Shown here: positions 1-9,982 of the stretch, in pieces
Position numbering within the stretch: the stretch's first letter is position 1
Layout: each line of letters begins with the position of its first letter
DNA from: Amylostereum areolatum
Lineage: Eukaryota; Basidiomycota; Agaricomycetes; Russulales; Stereaceae
Reading direction: 5' to 3'
Assembly: GCA_012932865.1 (NCBI GenBank)
Contig: SAXG01000151.1
Coordinates: 1-46,266, forward strand
Length of the DNA: 46,266 nucleotides
Position numbers and translations under genes: made by a program
The notes under the pieces: model-generated
What the model saw: the letters and a program-made list of their open reading frames with translations, nothing else
Told to the model about the DNA's origin: nothing
The model's database searches: none

Positions 1-1
1 C

Positions 2-684
2 ACGATAGTCGGAAATGACATCAGGAAGGTGGTCGCCGACGGATGGCCTGTGCACAACGCGATTGCGTCAGACATCCTTCTTGGTGCGTGAGACCGGTAC
101 AAGACAATGTGCATACCGAGACGAACCTTATCTGTAGCGTTCTGGGAACTTGGACACAAACTTTTCAAGTCCACCCAAGAGACGTTTCCTGCGCGTTTCA
201 TCCAAGGAGACATATTCGATGCAGCTCATCTCGACACCGTGGCTCCTTTCACGGCCCAGTCGCCACCCACTACCGCTCGACAGTTCTCAGTATCCTAACG
301 TCCCTCAACCCGCTGCACGGACACTTGTCCGCGATCCACGCATCGGCCTTCTTCCACCTCTTCAATGAGGAACAACAGGTACATGTCGCGAGGGCCCTCG
401 CTGGACTTCTTTCTCCGGAGCCTGGGTCCATGATATTTGGCCAGCACGTAGGACGTCTTGAAAAAGGCTTGCGTGGGACAGAGACAGATACACGGAGGAT
501 GTTCTGCCACAGTGCTGATAGCTGGGTGGATCTCTGGGATGGCGTTGCTTTTGAGAAGGGGACGGTCGTCGTGAAGGCCACGCTTTCGGAGATTGACCCA
601 TCGACGGAGGATGTCACGAAGGGTTTGGAAGGGCTTCCGATAGAGGTATACCACTTGCTTGAGTGGTCAGTGACAAGGAAGTGA
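2..684 (+). CDS. SAM-dependent methyltransferase-like protein, C-terminal part, one frame break
   Basis: The gene enters from the left edge. Exon 2-83 reads GNDIRKVVADGWPVHNAIAS, intron 84-137 has GTGCGT/CTGTAG ends, and exon 138-684 reads FWELGHKLFKSTQETFPARF and later IHASAFFHLFNEEQQ, MFCHSADSWVDLWDG and LEWSVTRK, then stop. I recognise this as the C-terminal half of a fungal class I methyltransferase of the kind often found near secondary-metabolism genes; the glycine-rich SAM motif would lie off the window. The reading frame changes by one base between about 270 and 295: upstream it would end at a TAA at 296, while the family-like sequence continues in another frame from LTSLNPLHGHLSAIHAS. 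This is either a true lesion or a sequence error. Substrate unknown. Confidence 0.6.
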
Positions 685-830
685 GGAGAAGACGTAGCAG
701 CGTTTGGACAATGGTGAAGGGATTTTGTCTTCGCTGGTGCCGCAAGATCATCTTATCTTATCTTTCTCTCTGTGGGCGCTTCGCCTGCAATATCCAGCCG
801 TTGTCCCTTCCACTACGTACGATCGTCAGC

Positions 831-2472
831 ATGCAGGTTTTCACTGGTTCAAATGTACTCTTACCATCCTCTTTGAAGCCTCAACCGGCTACCATAGAGA
901 TTTCAAAAAAACCACAGGGCAGATCACGTCGATTCGCTGACCACAGACTGAACCAAGCAAGATTACGCTACCCTCCCGACCGAGGACTTCAACCGATGTT
1001 GGCGATCTCTTCTTGCCTTCCAGGTCTTGTCGAGTGCGTGACAGATCGGGTTTATCCAAGTGAATGCTCTACATGTCCTTGACAGCGCCCATGTACACCT
1101 GAATGAACCCGGGCGCACTGATTGGGAGGGATTCTGGACTGGCACGCGAGCGGCAGCCTCAGGTGGTGTCACCACGGTCGTCGACATGCCACTAAACTCG
1201 ATCCACCAACTACGACGGTGGATAATCTCAAGGCAAAACGAGAGGCAGCAACGAACAAATGCTGGACCGATGTTGCGTTCTGGGGGGGTGTCATTCCCGG
1301 CAACCAAGTACGTACATCGCCCGACTCGTTGAGGCGCGATGTCTAACCAAAGCTCTTTAGGCAGATCTTATGCCGCTTGTTCACGCTGGTGTGAAAGGCT
1401 TCAAGTGCTTCATGATCGAGAGCGGTGTCGATGTGTGTCTGCATGGTAGCCCCAGGAGTTTCTTCTAATCATTCGTTATCAGGAATTCCCTTGTGTTGCG
1501 GAATCAGATTTGGAGCCTGCGATGGAAGAGCTGGAGGTAGGATTTGAATGTCATGACGATTGTACGTTTGACCTACAAAGCTATGACAGAACACCGGATC
1601 CGTCCTTCTATTCCACGCTGAATTGGACGAGTCCCCACACACCGACGACGCGTCCGCAATTCCCCCGGACCCCTCTCTTTACAATACATTCCTCGCATCG
1701 CGCCCACAAACCTTCGAAATGGACGCGATCTCCCGCATCATCAAGTTGCAAAAGGCCCACCCAGGTCTCCGCTGTCATATTGTCCACCTATCTGCTGCCC
1801 AAGCTCTCCCCATTATTCGTGAAGCAAGGGCGGCAGGGGTAAAGCTCACGGTAGAGACCTGCTTCCACTATCTGTGCCTCTCCGCAGACTCGATCCCTCG
1901 TGGCCGACCCGAGTTTAAGTGTTGCCCCACCAATTCGCGACGAAGCAAACCGCGAGGCTCTTTGGAGCGCACTTCAGGACGGCACCATCGATTTTGTCGT
2001 ATCTGACCACAGCCCTTGCGTCGCCGAACTGAAAAAGGTGGATGAAGGAGACATTATGGGCGCATGGGGCGGGATCAGTACCCTCGGATTGGGGCTGAGC
2101 CTACTCTGGACGGAAGGTAAGAAGCGAGGTGTCGAGATCGGGAAGTTGCTGGAATGGACGAGCACGAACACCGCTGAGCATGCAGCACTAAATGCCAGGA
2201 AGGGAAGGATTGCGGTGGGCTATGACGCTGACTTTGTGGTCTGGGACCCGGAGGGACAATATACGGTGCGCAACCTCGCACAGTGCGTCAAACCCCTTGT
2301 CTAACTTCGCCTACAGGTCACCAAAGAGTCGCTCAACTTCAAGAATAAGCTGACACCGTACGAAGGACTTACATTGAATGGGAGGACCGAGAAGACCATT
2401 TTGCGCGGAAGAACAATCTTTGAGAGGGTGTCTGGGTTCAGTTCGGCAGGCCCTATGGGAACATTGCTCTAG
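831..2472 (+). CDS. DAL1: Allantoinase, with several apparent frameshifts
   Basis: Allantoinase hydrolyses allantoin to allantoate in purine degradation (cytosolic, metal-dependent amidohydrolase). Exons: 831-1033, 1086-1307, 1361-1432, 1483-1536, 1590-2265, 2317-2472; all introns are 50-53 bp with GT/AG ends. Family blocks in order: [19 protein letters not shown] (metal His pair), [28 protein letters not shown] (likely carbamylated Lys), [53 protein letters not shown] (catalytic Asp) and [12 protein letters not shown]. Frame breaks: family sequence in exon 1 hops between frames from about 906 to 1016 (net shift zero, so the exon stays open); one base seems missing near 1203 in exon 2; one extra C lies in the C run 1925-1928. 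Splice sites and active-site motifs are intact, so this is either a very young pseudogene or a poor local consensus. Start chosen at the ATG before [10 protein letters not shown]. Confidence 0.8.
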
Positions 2473-2773
2473 ACGAGCAAGAAACCAGATATATCCAAGC
2501 ATGGGCATCTATAACGCGAGATCTGATGTATATCAGACGATGCACCGCGTTTGGCAATGTGAATATGGCTTCAAAGCATATTATTGGAAGATATAGAGGT
2601 CGCGAGGTGAGAATAGTACAAGTCCGTGAAGCTACACAAACAATCTGTCCATGCAGGGCCCGTTAGGCTACGGGCGGACGTAACGAACATAAAGCCACAT
2701 ACCTTCGAGTGTGGTACAGATGATCTGGTCGTGAGGATCGTGAAAGGTCATAACGTCGGCAATGGCAGCAACA
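2473..2773. other. Intergenic, convergent 3' ends
   Basis: This 301-bp stretch lies between the stop of allantoinase (+) and the stop of the myosin light chain gene (-). I see only short ORFs without family similarity and no repeat or RNA gene. It presumably holds both 3' UTRs. Confidence 0.5.
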
Positions 2774-3488
2774 TCAAGCCTGCTCTGCCTCTGGGTCGTC
2801 TTCGTTGACTCGCAAGACTTTCACCCAGTCCTTATAGTTGAAGTTCCCCTGCCGATCCAAGAACGAACCCTTCAAGAACCTGTCAATCTGTCCACGAACG
2901 TCAGCTCGACTGCCTCTTCAACAAGAAACGGGAAACGCACCTCTCTTTGATCCATTCGATCCCCCGACTCGCTAAGCCACTTCCTGAGATCGTCTGCACG
3001 AACGCTCCCAGAGTCGTCCTCGTCAAACGATAGGAAAGCGTCGAGGAGCTCGCCCTCCGAGTCGAACTCGAATAACCGTTCGCCCATCATTGTGAGGAAC
3101 ATAGCAAAGTTGACTCCCCTGTCAGGTCCGTCCTCAAGCGACATGCCTCGCTCATGTCCCCCGGGTCGTGCACTGAGTAGTTCATCCATCATCGCTTTAG
3201 ACGGCACGATCCCTGGCGTCCAAGCAACATAGCGTAAGGTTACGATGTATAAGTAGGGCTGCGAATGCACACACCTAAACTAGCGAAGGTCTCCTTCAAG
3301 TCCTGCTCGCTAATGACACCATCCCGGTTCTGGTCTATTAATGAGAAAGCCTCCTTGAATTGTTGGATCTGCGGTGGTTGGAAGAGGGAGAATACTCCAG
3401 ACGGTTCGCGCCGTGCACGGGATTTCTGGAATTTGGTGGATTTGGTGGGAGTGATATTAGGTGAGAGCGTTCCAGGGTATCGAGACAT
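2774..3488 (-). CDS. rlc1: Myosin regulatory light chain (EF-hand)
   Basis: This calmodulin-family light chain binds the neck of type II myosin and acts in the contractile ring. Exons (minus): 3275-3488, 2941-3212, 2774-2887; introns 3213-3274 and 2888-2940; 199 aa. The first EF-hand loop is DQNRDGVISEQD (residues 52-63), with all calcium ligand positions filled. A degenerate later hand has the loop DEDDSGSVRADD (135-146). The C-terminus FNYKDWVKVLRVNEDD is typical of regulatory light chains. The N-terminus SRARREPSGVFSLF places Ser30 where animal light chains carry the regulatory phosphoserine, so control by a myosin light chain kinase is inferred. The N-terminal extension favours the regulatory light chain (fission yeast Rlc1, animal RLC) over the essential light chain Cdc4. 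Confidence 0.9.
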
Positions 3489-3794
3489 GTTGAGTCAAGG
3501 TGGATAGACAGCGGAGTTGAAGATCAGAGGTAAGAGTGAGAGGCTAAGAGCAGTTGCCGCGGCCAACGTCGTTTCAGACGGCAGTTCCCGTCGTTCAATC
3601 TATTTGACGTGTATGTTATAAGTACTGTACATTCCAATCGTACATTTACTTATGGCTAAGCTAGTTCTACTGATACATATTGCATATACGAGATCCCATT
3701 TCCAAAGAGAGGAAAGCTCCTCGTTGACAACGCAGGTTGAAAGTAGGAGCTGGAGCGGAGAACGACAATCGGCTAAGGGTAAGGATAAGTGGGC

Positions 3795-5064
3795 CTAGCA
3801 CTACAGGAAACGTGTCAGTTACATTGGGAGTGCAATGCAAAAAGGATACACGTACCGTAAATCTCGTGGATAAGGCGAGGCCTCTTTCCTGAACCGCGTC
3901 CTTGACCGGCTCATATGTAGGCAAATCCACCAAGCGACGCCATTCTGGCCCCCAAAGGACGACCTCCGCCAGTGCGGGAAACTTGTCTTTATCATATGCG
4001 AGGGCGTGGCGCTTCACGTATTCCCATACGTCGTCATCGCCATTCACGACACTCTCATTCGGAGAAGCGTGCAAGTGAATGCGCTTGAGAGAATTGTGGA
4101 TTCCCGAGAAACGAGGATTGGCGGCGAAGAAGACGTGGTAGTTGAGCTCCTCCACATTCGGGCACCCTTCGAGTACGGACGTGAGGAAATCGTCGAGGAG
4201 GAAGTGCATGTGACGGCCGATTTCTACGCATAAGGCTTGATCGCCTAAGCATTCCCACAAGGTGGAGAAGGCGTAGGGATGGGGCATGGAGTCCACTACG
4301 AAATGGGTGAGGGCCGGGAGGGACCACATGGAGACCTGTCGCACAAACATGGGATTTATTCCCCGGACGCGCAGAACTTTGAGGTGAGGAAGGATGAGCG
4401 AGGTCCTGCGAAGGGAATTGGGCCACATATCTCCCGCGATAGAGAGGTATTCAAGGTTGGGGGCGAGGGGGAGGACGTCGTTGATGGAATTGATACCACC
4501 GGTGCGCGAAGCAAGGTTATGATGCCACCAATCGATGCGTCTGAGGGAAGGGAATGAGGGAGTGCTGATAGGAAATTCGAAGAGAGGTGCGTTGATGGTG
4601 CGCATTGCGGGGGGCGGACGAACGAGAATCTGGAGGCTGGGACAATGACTTAGGATGCTGATGGCGGGAATGGGATCGGATTTCGGGAAAGGGGTTTCGG
4701 AGAAGGCATAGGGAAGGTGGGCGCGTCGAACCCAGCGTCCGGGGGAAGGGAGGTCATCGATGCGGGTGCCGCGCTCGAGGGTGTGCTGTAAAGAGAGGGC
4801 GGCATGCCTGATGAATACATGCTCATACAGGAATTCCATGCTGAGTGCTCTCCACGTCTTGCAAACCAGGGCTACGACGGATTTGACGTCAAGACCAGAG
4901 TCGGATTTGAAGTTGACCGTCCCGAGAAAGCTGGGAAGGAAAGGCCGATAAGTGACGAGGTAGATATCGGTGCGCTCGGTAGCGTAACGAAGGATGATCG
5001 CCCATATTTCCGGAGGTAAGCTGGGGGTCACGGTGCGGGCACCGGTGTTGACGTTGTCGAGCAT
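3795..5064 (-). CDS. F-box protein
   Basis: The N-terminus shows an F-box-like region: PSLPPEIWAIILRY at about residue 14, then a lineage-specific insertion, then VVALVCKTWRALSMEFLYEH. F-box proteins recruit substrates to SCF ubiquitin ligases through Skp1; the substrate is unknown. The rest has leucine-rich stretches such as SILSHCPSLQILVRP and LAPNLEYLSIAGD, as in other basidiomycete F-box proteins. Two 3' ends are possible. I prefer removal of intron 3801-3855, with GTACGT/CTGTAG ends and a CTGAC branch site; this gives 404 aa ending at 3795. Without splicing the frame stays open to 3667 (465 aa), but the extra tail looks non-conserved. It is divergent from the phosphodiesterase gene, with 193 bp between the start codons. 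Confidence 0.75.
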
Positions 5065-5257
5065 GCTATGATCTGTGCTTGCAAAGAGTCTGAGAGACCA
5101 AGCATCTCGCCGTTCTCGGCCTGGGCGGGGTTGAGACTGAGAACCGGTCCGGCGGATGCCGTGAGACGGCGATGGCGGAGGCGCAGCAGCCTACTTGAGC
5201 AGTTTACCTTCTGTTTCTCTTCTGTCCCCCTCATCGTCGATCCTTTCTCATCCTCTC

Positions 5258-6753
5258 ATGTTTCCATCTGCACTTCGCTCTGCGCAGGTCGCTCTCGCTC
5301 TCTCTGCTGTTTCCGTACTCGCTATCCCCTCTGCACCTCGCGCCACTACATGCAATGGCTCTTCCGATGTAGGTTCGCTTTCCCTGGTGGCTTTGCACTT
5401 GCTCACCATCTGCGCAGCTCTGCAATCGCAGTTACGGGAATGTCACCTTCGTCGGTGCACATGACTCCTACGCCGTCGGTGTCAACAATGGTGCGTTTAT
5501 GTTCGTCGTCGGTTGACAGCTTATGTTGAACATTCTTCAAGCCGCCGTAAACCAGGACTACGACAGTGAGTCTCAGCCCGTTTCAACCTCTCAGAGTCTA
5601 ACATATCCGGCAGTCACACAACAACTTAACGATGGCATACGAATGCTCCAAGTACAGGCCCACAACAAAGACGGGACCATTGAGCTTTGCCATTCTAGCT
5701 GCGTGAGCCAGTCCAGTTCTCCTACATTCCGACGCGGGATACTCATTCCCGAGCAGAGTCTCCTCGACGGTGGATCTTTGCAAGACTACCTCGGAACACG
5801 TCCGCCATTCCCTTTCATTGCTGTGCCTGACACTCACACCCCGCATAGTGAAATCGTGGATGGATAGCAACACCAATGACGGTCTGAATCACACCCTCGT
5901 GCCTTAGACCCGACGGCTGACGACTCTATTTCAGTTGTGACCCTTCTCATCGTCAACATCGATGATCTCGCCGTGTCTCAGTTTGACACTGTCTTCAAAG
6001 CCGCCGGTGTCGACACCCTCTCCTACGCGCCGTCATCGGCCACCACTACTTTTTCCAACTGGCCCACCCTCGGCGCCATGATTGATAATGGCACCCGTTT
6101 GGTCACGTTCATGGACGAGAAGGCCGACTTTACCACAACTCCGTACATCATCGACGGTGAGTCGTTTCATCCACCTCCCGACTTGGCTCATGTTTTTCGG
6201 CAGAGTTCACCAATGTCTGGGAAACCGCTTACGATGTGACCGACACCACGTTCAACTGTGACGTTAACCGCACCAGAGGCGACACTTCCACTCAGATGTA
6301 CTTGATCAACCACTTCCTTGATGAGGCGGGGATCTTTGGCATCCTCACGCCGGCCGTTGACAAAGCCAACACGACCAACGCGGTCAGTGGAGTGGGTTCT
6401 CTCGGTCAGCAAGTCTCCACATGCTCTGCCGCCAATGGACGCAACCCCAACTTCATGCTTGTTGACGTGAGCTCAGGTTTGCTACAAACGTCATAAGTTA
6501 GCTAACTCAATCGATATAGTTTTATGAGTACGGCGGTGGTAGTGTTTTCCAGGTTGCGGCTACGGCAAACGGTGTCTCGTACAACCCTTCTACTCCCATC
6601 GCGACTCCGAAGACGTCTTCTTCCTCAAGCTCGTCGTCGTCGTCGAACTCCTCTGCGGCCAAGCCTATGCTTACCCGTGGAACGTCAACGGGTGCGGTAG
6701 CAGGACTGGCGATCGTGATGGGCATGGTGCTCGGCGCTTCGAGCGTATTCTGA
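5258..6753 (+). CDS. PLC-like phosphodiesterase, secreted and GPI-anchored
   Basis: Nine exons: 5258-5368, 5418-5490, 5542-5565, 5614-5702, 5757-5799, 5849-5881, 5935-6156, 6204-6466, 6520-6753; introns 47-54 bp; 363 aa. Residues 1-22 form a signal peptide (ALRSAQVALALSAVSVLA). The TIM-barrel domain of the PI-PLC X family follows, with FVGAHDSYAVG (His of the catalytic pair), TQQLNDGIRMLQVQAH, LCHSSC, VVTLLIVNIDDL, RLVTFMDEKADF and LLVDFYEYGGGSVF-like blocks. A Ser-rich linker and the hydrophobic tail AVAGLAIVMGMVLGASSVF suggest a GPI anchor. Such fungal enzymes are usually annotated as PLC-like phosphodiesterases; the natural substrate is unknown. The fifth intron (5800-5848) uses the less usual donor GTCCGC. 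Frame and motifs are intact. Confidence 0.88.
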
Positions 6754-7064
6754 GCCCTGACATAGCTCAACGGACTTGGACCTTAGGATATTTCAGAGCA
6801 CGGACTCGTAATTATCTGACCTCGCATTCTGTACGGTACATACTAGTACTACACGGCGTAGACGTGACGGACCACCATCTATGATCTTTTTGTGACTTCT
6901 CTGTGACTGGAGCTACCAGTGTGATCTGTCACGGAATCACGGTCACTCATCAACGCGGAAAGTCCGTGTTGGGATAGAATTTGTGAGCCGCTTGCAGCGC
7001 AAAACACCTTCCGGAGACCGAATCTGCAGCAGATCCACCCACTTCCCCCTTTTCCCCCAAAATC
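6754..7064. other. Intergenic
   Basis: This 311-bp stretch separates two same-strand genes. It should contain the 3' UTR of the phosphodiesterase and the promoter and pyrimidine-rich leader of the next gene (CCCCCTTTTCCCCC just before its ATG). No other element was recognised. Confidence 0.5.
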
Positions 7065-8309
7065 ATGTCTTTCCAGAACTTCAGGCTGGATGGCGGGGCG
7101 CCTTCGCAACCTTACCAGCAAGGAGGTTATCCACCTATCCCGCCCAACGGCGCCGACCCCCAATTCCAGCTTCAACTCGATGGCGCCTCGCGCGGCGCTG
7201 CGAGGGGGCCCTATGGCTCGGGCGATATGGACGATGGCTATACCCTGGTGTTCGAAAATCTAGATGCTTTCCAGGTGTGGAGGTTGAAGGAGGAGGAGGA
7301 GAAGGTGGTCGAGTTCGTTAAAGGCGACACGCATGGCTCGAAAGCCGTCCCCCCGCGATTCAAAGAGCACGTCAAACTGGTATGCGCCCGTCACTCGAGG
7401 AGCGGCAGGAAGAAGTACGTGAAAAAGTTTCCTGAACGCGTCCGGAAGGTGCCCAGTCGCAAGGTATGTGGTTGAATGCATGTTTTCTCTCTTCTTGCGA
7501 GGCTGATCGAGGGTTTCGCAGCTGGATGGCAAGGGGTGCTCTGCGTCTATCAGCTACAAAACCTACTTCAACACGGACGAGATTCGCGTCTGCTGTGAGT
7601 AATTTTGACCCAACTATGCCGTGTCCGATTCGCCTGACGCGCGTCTACAGACGTATCCCAGCACTCGCATGAGATAGGGACAGCCAACCTCCCCTATACG
7701 CGTCGCGGTCGCCGCCAGGCGGGCCGTCCCGAGGACGATCAGGATGCGTCGCAATCTGGAAACGCTTCTCTCCCAGGCGGGCCCCCTCCGCCCCAGTTCC
7801 AGCCAATGCCGGGCTCGCCGCCAATGCGCGCGCACCCCCCTCAACATCCCGCCGGCTTCGCCTCTCCCTATCCTCATTTCCCCTCCATGTCCATGCCCGC
7901 GCCTCCCGGGCTCGGCGTTCCCATGCCTATGCCGGTCCCGCCCCCTCCGCCGCCTGGAGTGCCCATCGAGCGTCTGGAAAGAGAACGATGGGACCGCATG
8001 GAGCTTCTATGGCAGCACATACGGAACAGCGCGCGCGGGTTCGAGTATCCGGCGCCGTCGGTTGCGGCGCTCGAGAGCGTGCTGTTGCGTATGTACTTCG
8101 AGAGCCCGCCTCAACCTGCGCCCATGCCGATGATGGCCCCGCATCCCCACCAAGGACCTCCACCCCCGCACCAGAACGGAATGCCGCCGCCGCACCACCA
8201 GCCGCCGCCCCCTGTTCATCAAGAGCAGCCCCAACAGCCCCAACAACCCCAAAACAACGCGGAGGACCCTCCCAGTAGCGGGAGCAGCGGTGAGGAGGGC
8301 GACGACTGA
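7065..8309 (+). CDS. FAR1-like zinc-finger protein with proline-rich C-terminus
   Basis: Exons 7065-7463, 7522-7594, 7651-8309; introns of 58 and 56 bp; 376 aa. The N-terminal half looks like the FAR1/WRKY-GCM1-type DNA-binding fold known from Mutator-like transposases and proteins derived from them. It has a basic segment (SRSGRKKYVKKFPERVRK) and candidate zinc ligands Cys107, Cys139, His162 and His164 (C...C...HxH). A basic RRGRRQAGR patch follows. The C-terminal half is low-complexity Pro/Met/Gln/His with one helical block, ERERWDRMELLWQHIRNSA. No transposase catalytic domain is present, so this is probably a cellular transcription factor rather than a transposon. Target genes are unknown. 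The start ATG follows a pyrimidine-rich leader. Confidence 0.7.
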
Positions 8310-8621
8310 ACGGCCGGGTGATTTGTGCAAAAGATCTACTCAGGACCCTTTCCGTGATTCAACCCACATATCAATATTTACGCGCTCTGCGCGATTCAAG
8401 GCTTGGTTTCCCCTGTTCAAGCAATATTTTACTGGTTCTTAGCATAGTGAATGTTCTTGTGTAGAATTAATGCAACAAATGTAGTTGGCTGTTTTTCCCA
8501 CGGCTTCATTTTCCCGGACCTGCTTCAGTTTGCCCCTGGCTGTTCTGACCTTTACTCTCACCTCCCACCCAACTCTAAACGCACCCCGTCGCGAACTTTT
8601 TCTCTGAAAGTCTGCAGCACC
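8310..8621. other. Intergenic
   Basis: This 312-bp stretch lies between the FAR1-like gene and UTP11. It should hold the 3' UTR of the former and the promoter of the latter (pyrimidine-rich before 8622). No RNA gene or repeat was seen. Confidence 0.5.
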
Positions 8622-9842
8622 ATGACGTCGTCCCTTCGCAACTCCCTTCACAGGCGGAACCACAAAGAACGCTCTCAGCTCGCGCACCGTTCGCGTCTGG
8701 GCATCCTCGAAAAACACAAGGACTATGTTCTCCGCGCGCGGGATTACCACTCGAAGCAGGACAGGATCACCCGCTTGAAGCAGAAGGCGGCGGACAGGAA
8801 CAAGGATGAGTTCTACTTTGCGATGAATCGGCAGAAGACCAAGGTGCGTCGCGTGTTTTGCTGCACTTCGAGCTTGCGGGCTGAGGATGGATTAGGGTGG
8901 TGTGCATGTGCAGGATAAGGGGAACGTTGCGCTTCCTGTCGATATGGTCAAGATCCTTAAGAGCCAGGACGAAAACTACATTCGGACGATGCGAACGGCA
9001 GGTATGAAGGTGCGTTCACTCCGTCTTTCCTTTGCAAGCACTTATAGATATTGGTATGTATAGAAAATTGAGAAGCTGAAGGGACAGCTGAGCGCTATGG
9101 CGGATCTACTGACACCTGGCTCGGTCGACGCCGAGGATGCTGGCGATACTTTGGAGGAGGAAGAACTGAAAACGTTGCGGGAGGCGGGCGTGATTGCGGG
9201 GCCGTCTTCAAGCAGGAAGAAAGGCTCAAAATCCGCTGCCAAGCATATCATATTTGCGGAGACCGAGGACGAAGGTACGTCTACAATATCATTGTCTGAC
9301 CACCGGTAGCTTATCGGTTCACAGCGCGAGAGTATGCCGCCTCACGAAAGGCGAACGACCGTCACGGCGAGGGGGAAATGGATGTGGACATTCCAACTGT
9401 GGATGATCTCGGATGGAAGTCACCCGATGACGGGAAAAACAAGAACAAAGGAAAGGGGAAGGCCAAAGGTGGTGGTTCAGCCATGGCTTTGGCATCGGCG
9501 GAAAGTGAGCGGCAGCAAGCGTCAGCGGTACGTTGACTATCACTGTGTTCAATCGCTCGTCTAACCTGGGGACAGACGAACCGTACGCGCCTGCTGAAGG
9601 AGCTGTCGGCACGGCTACATCGAGATCGGATGCTACGCTACGCTGAGCGGGAGTTGGAGATGCAAAAGCTGCTGATGGGTAAAGGAGGATCGAAGAAGAT
9701 CAAGGGTTTGGAAAAAGTGGAGAACGAGGAGGATGAAGAGGACGAGGACGAGGACCGACCGCAAAGGAAGAATGAAGGGGCTAAGGACGAGAAGTTGTAC
9801 AAGCCTCGGGTGTTCAAATGGCGAGCGGAGAGGAAGAGGTAG
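8622..9842 (+). CDS. UTP11: UTP11, U3 snoRNP / SSU processome protein
   Basis: Utp11 is a nucleolar component of the small-subunit processome and is needed for 18S rRNA maturation. Five exons: 8622-8843, 8914-9009, 9064-9274, 9325-9527, 9576-9842; introns 70, 54, 50 and 48 bp; 332 aa. The N-terminal block [20 protein letters not shown], then [33 protein letters not shown] and [18 protein letters not shown] are hallmark Utp11 sequences, and the Lys/Arg-rich end [16 protein letters not shown] closes the protein. Yeast Utp11 is about 250 aa; the extra length here is an acidic, Gly/Lys-rich middle segment. It ends 140 bp before the LSB5 start on the same strand. Confidence 0.93.
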
Positions 9843-9982
9843 CGATCTTTCGTAGTGGGACTAGTAGAATCGTAGCTGAGTTATCGGAGAATGATGTCAC
9901 CACGCTCGGGTCCTCGGCCGTCGTTTCCTTCCTTCCTCTCTCCACAAGACTCGCCCATCTTTCCGTATCGACTCTATTCGCC

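Noticed and set aside
3667..3794. Extension of the F-box protein to 465 residues
   Set aside because: A good GTACGT/CTGTAG intron with branch site precedes it and the tail looks non-conserved; kept as an alternative only.
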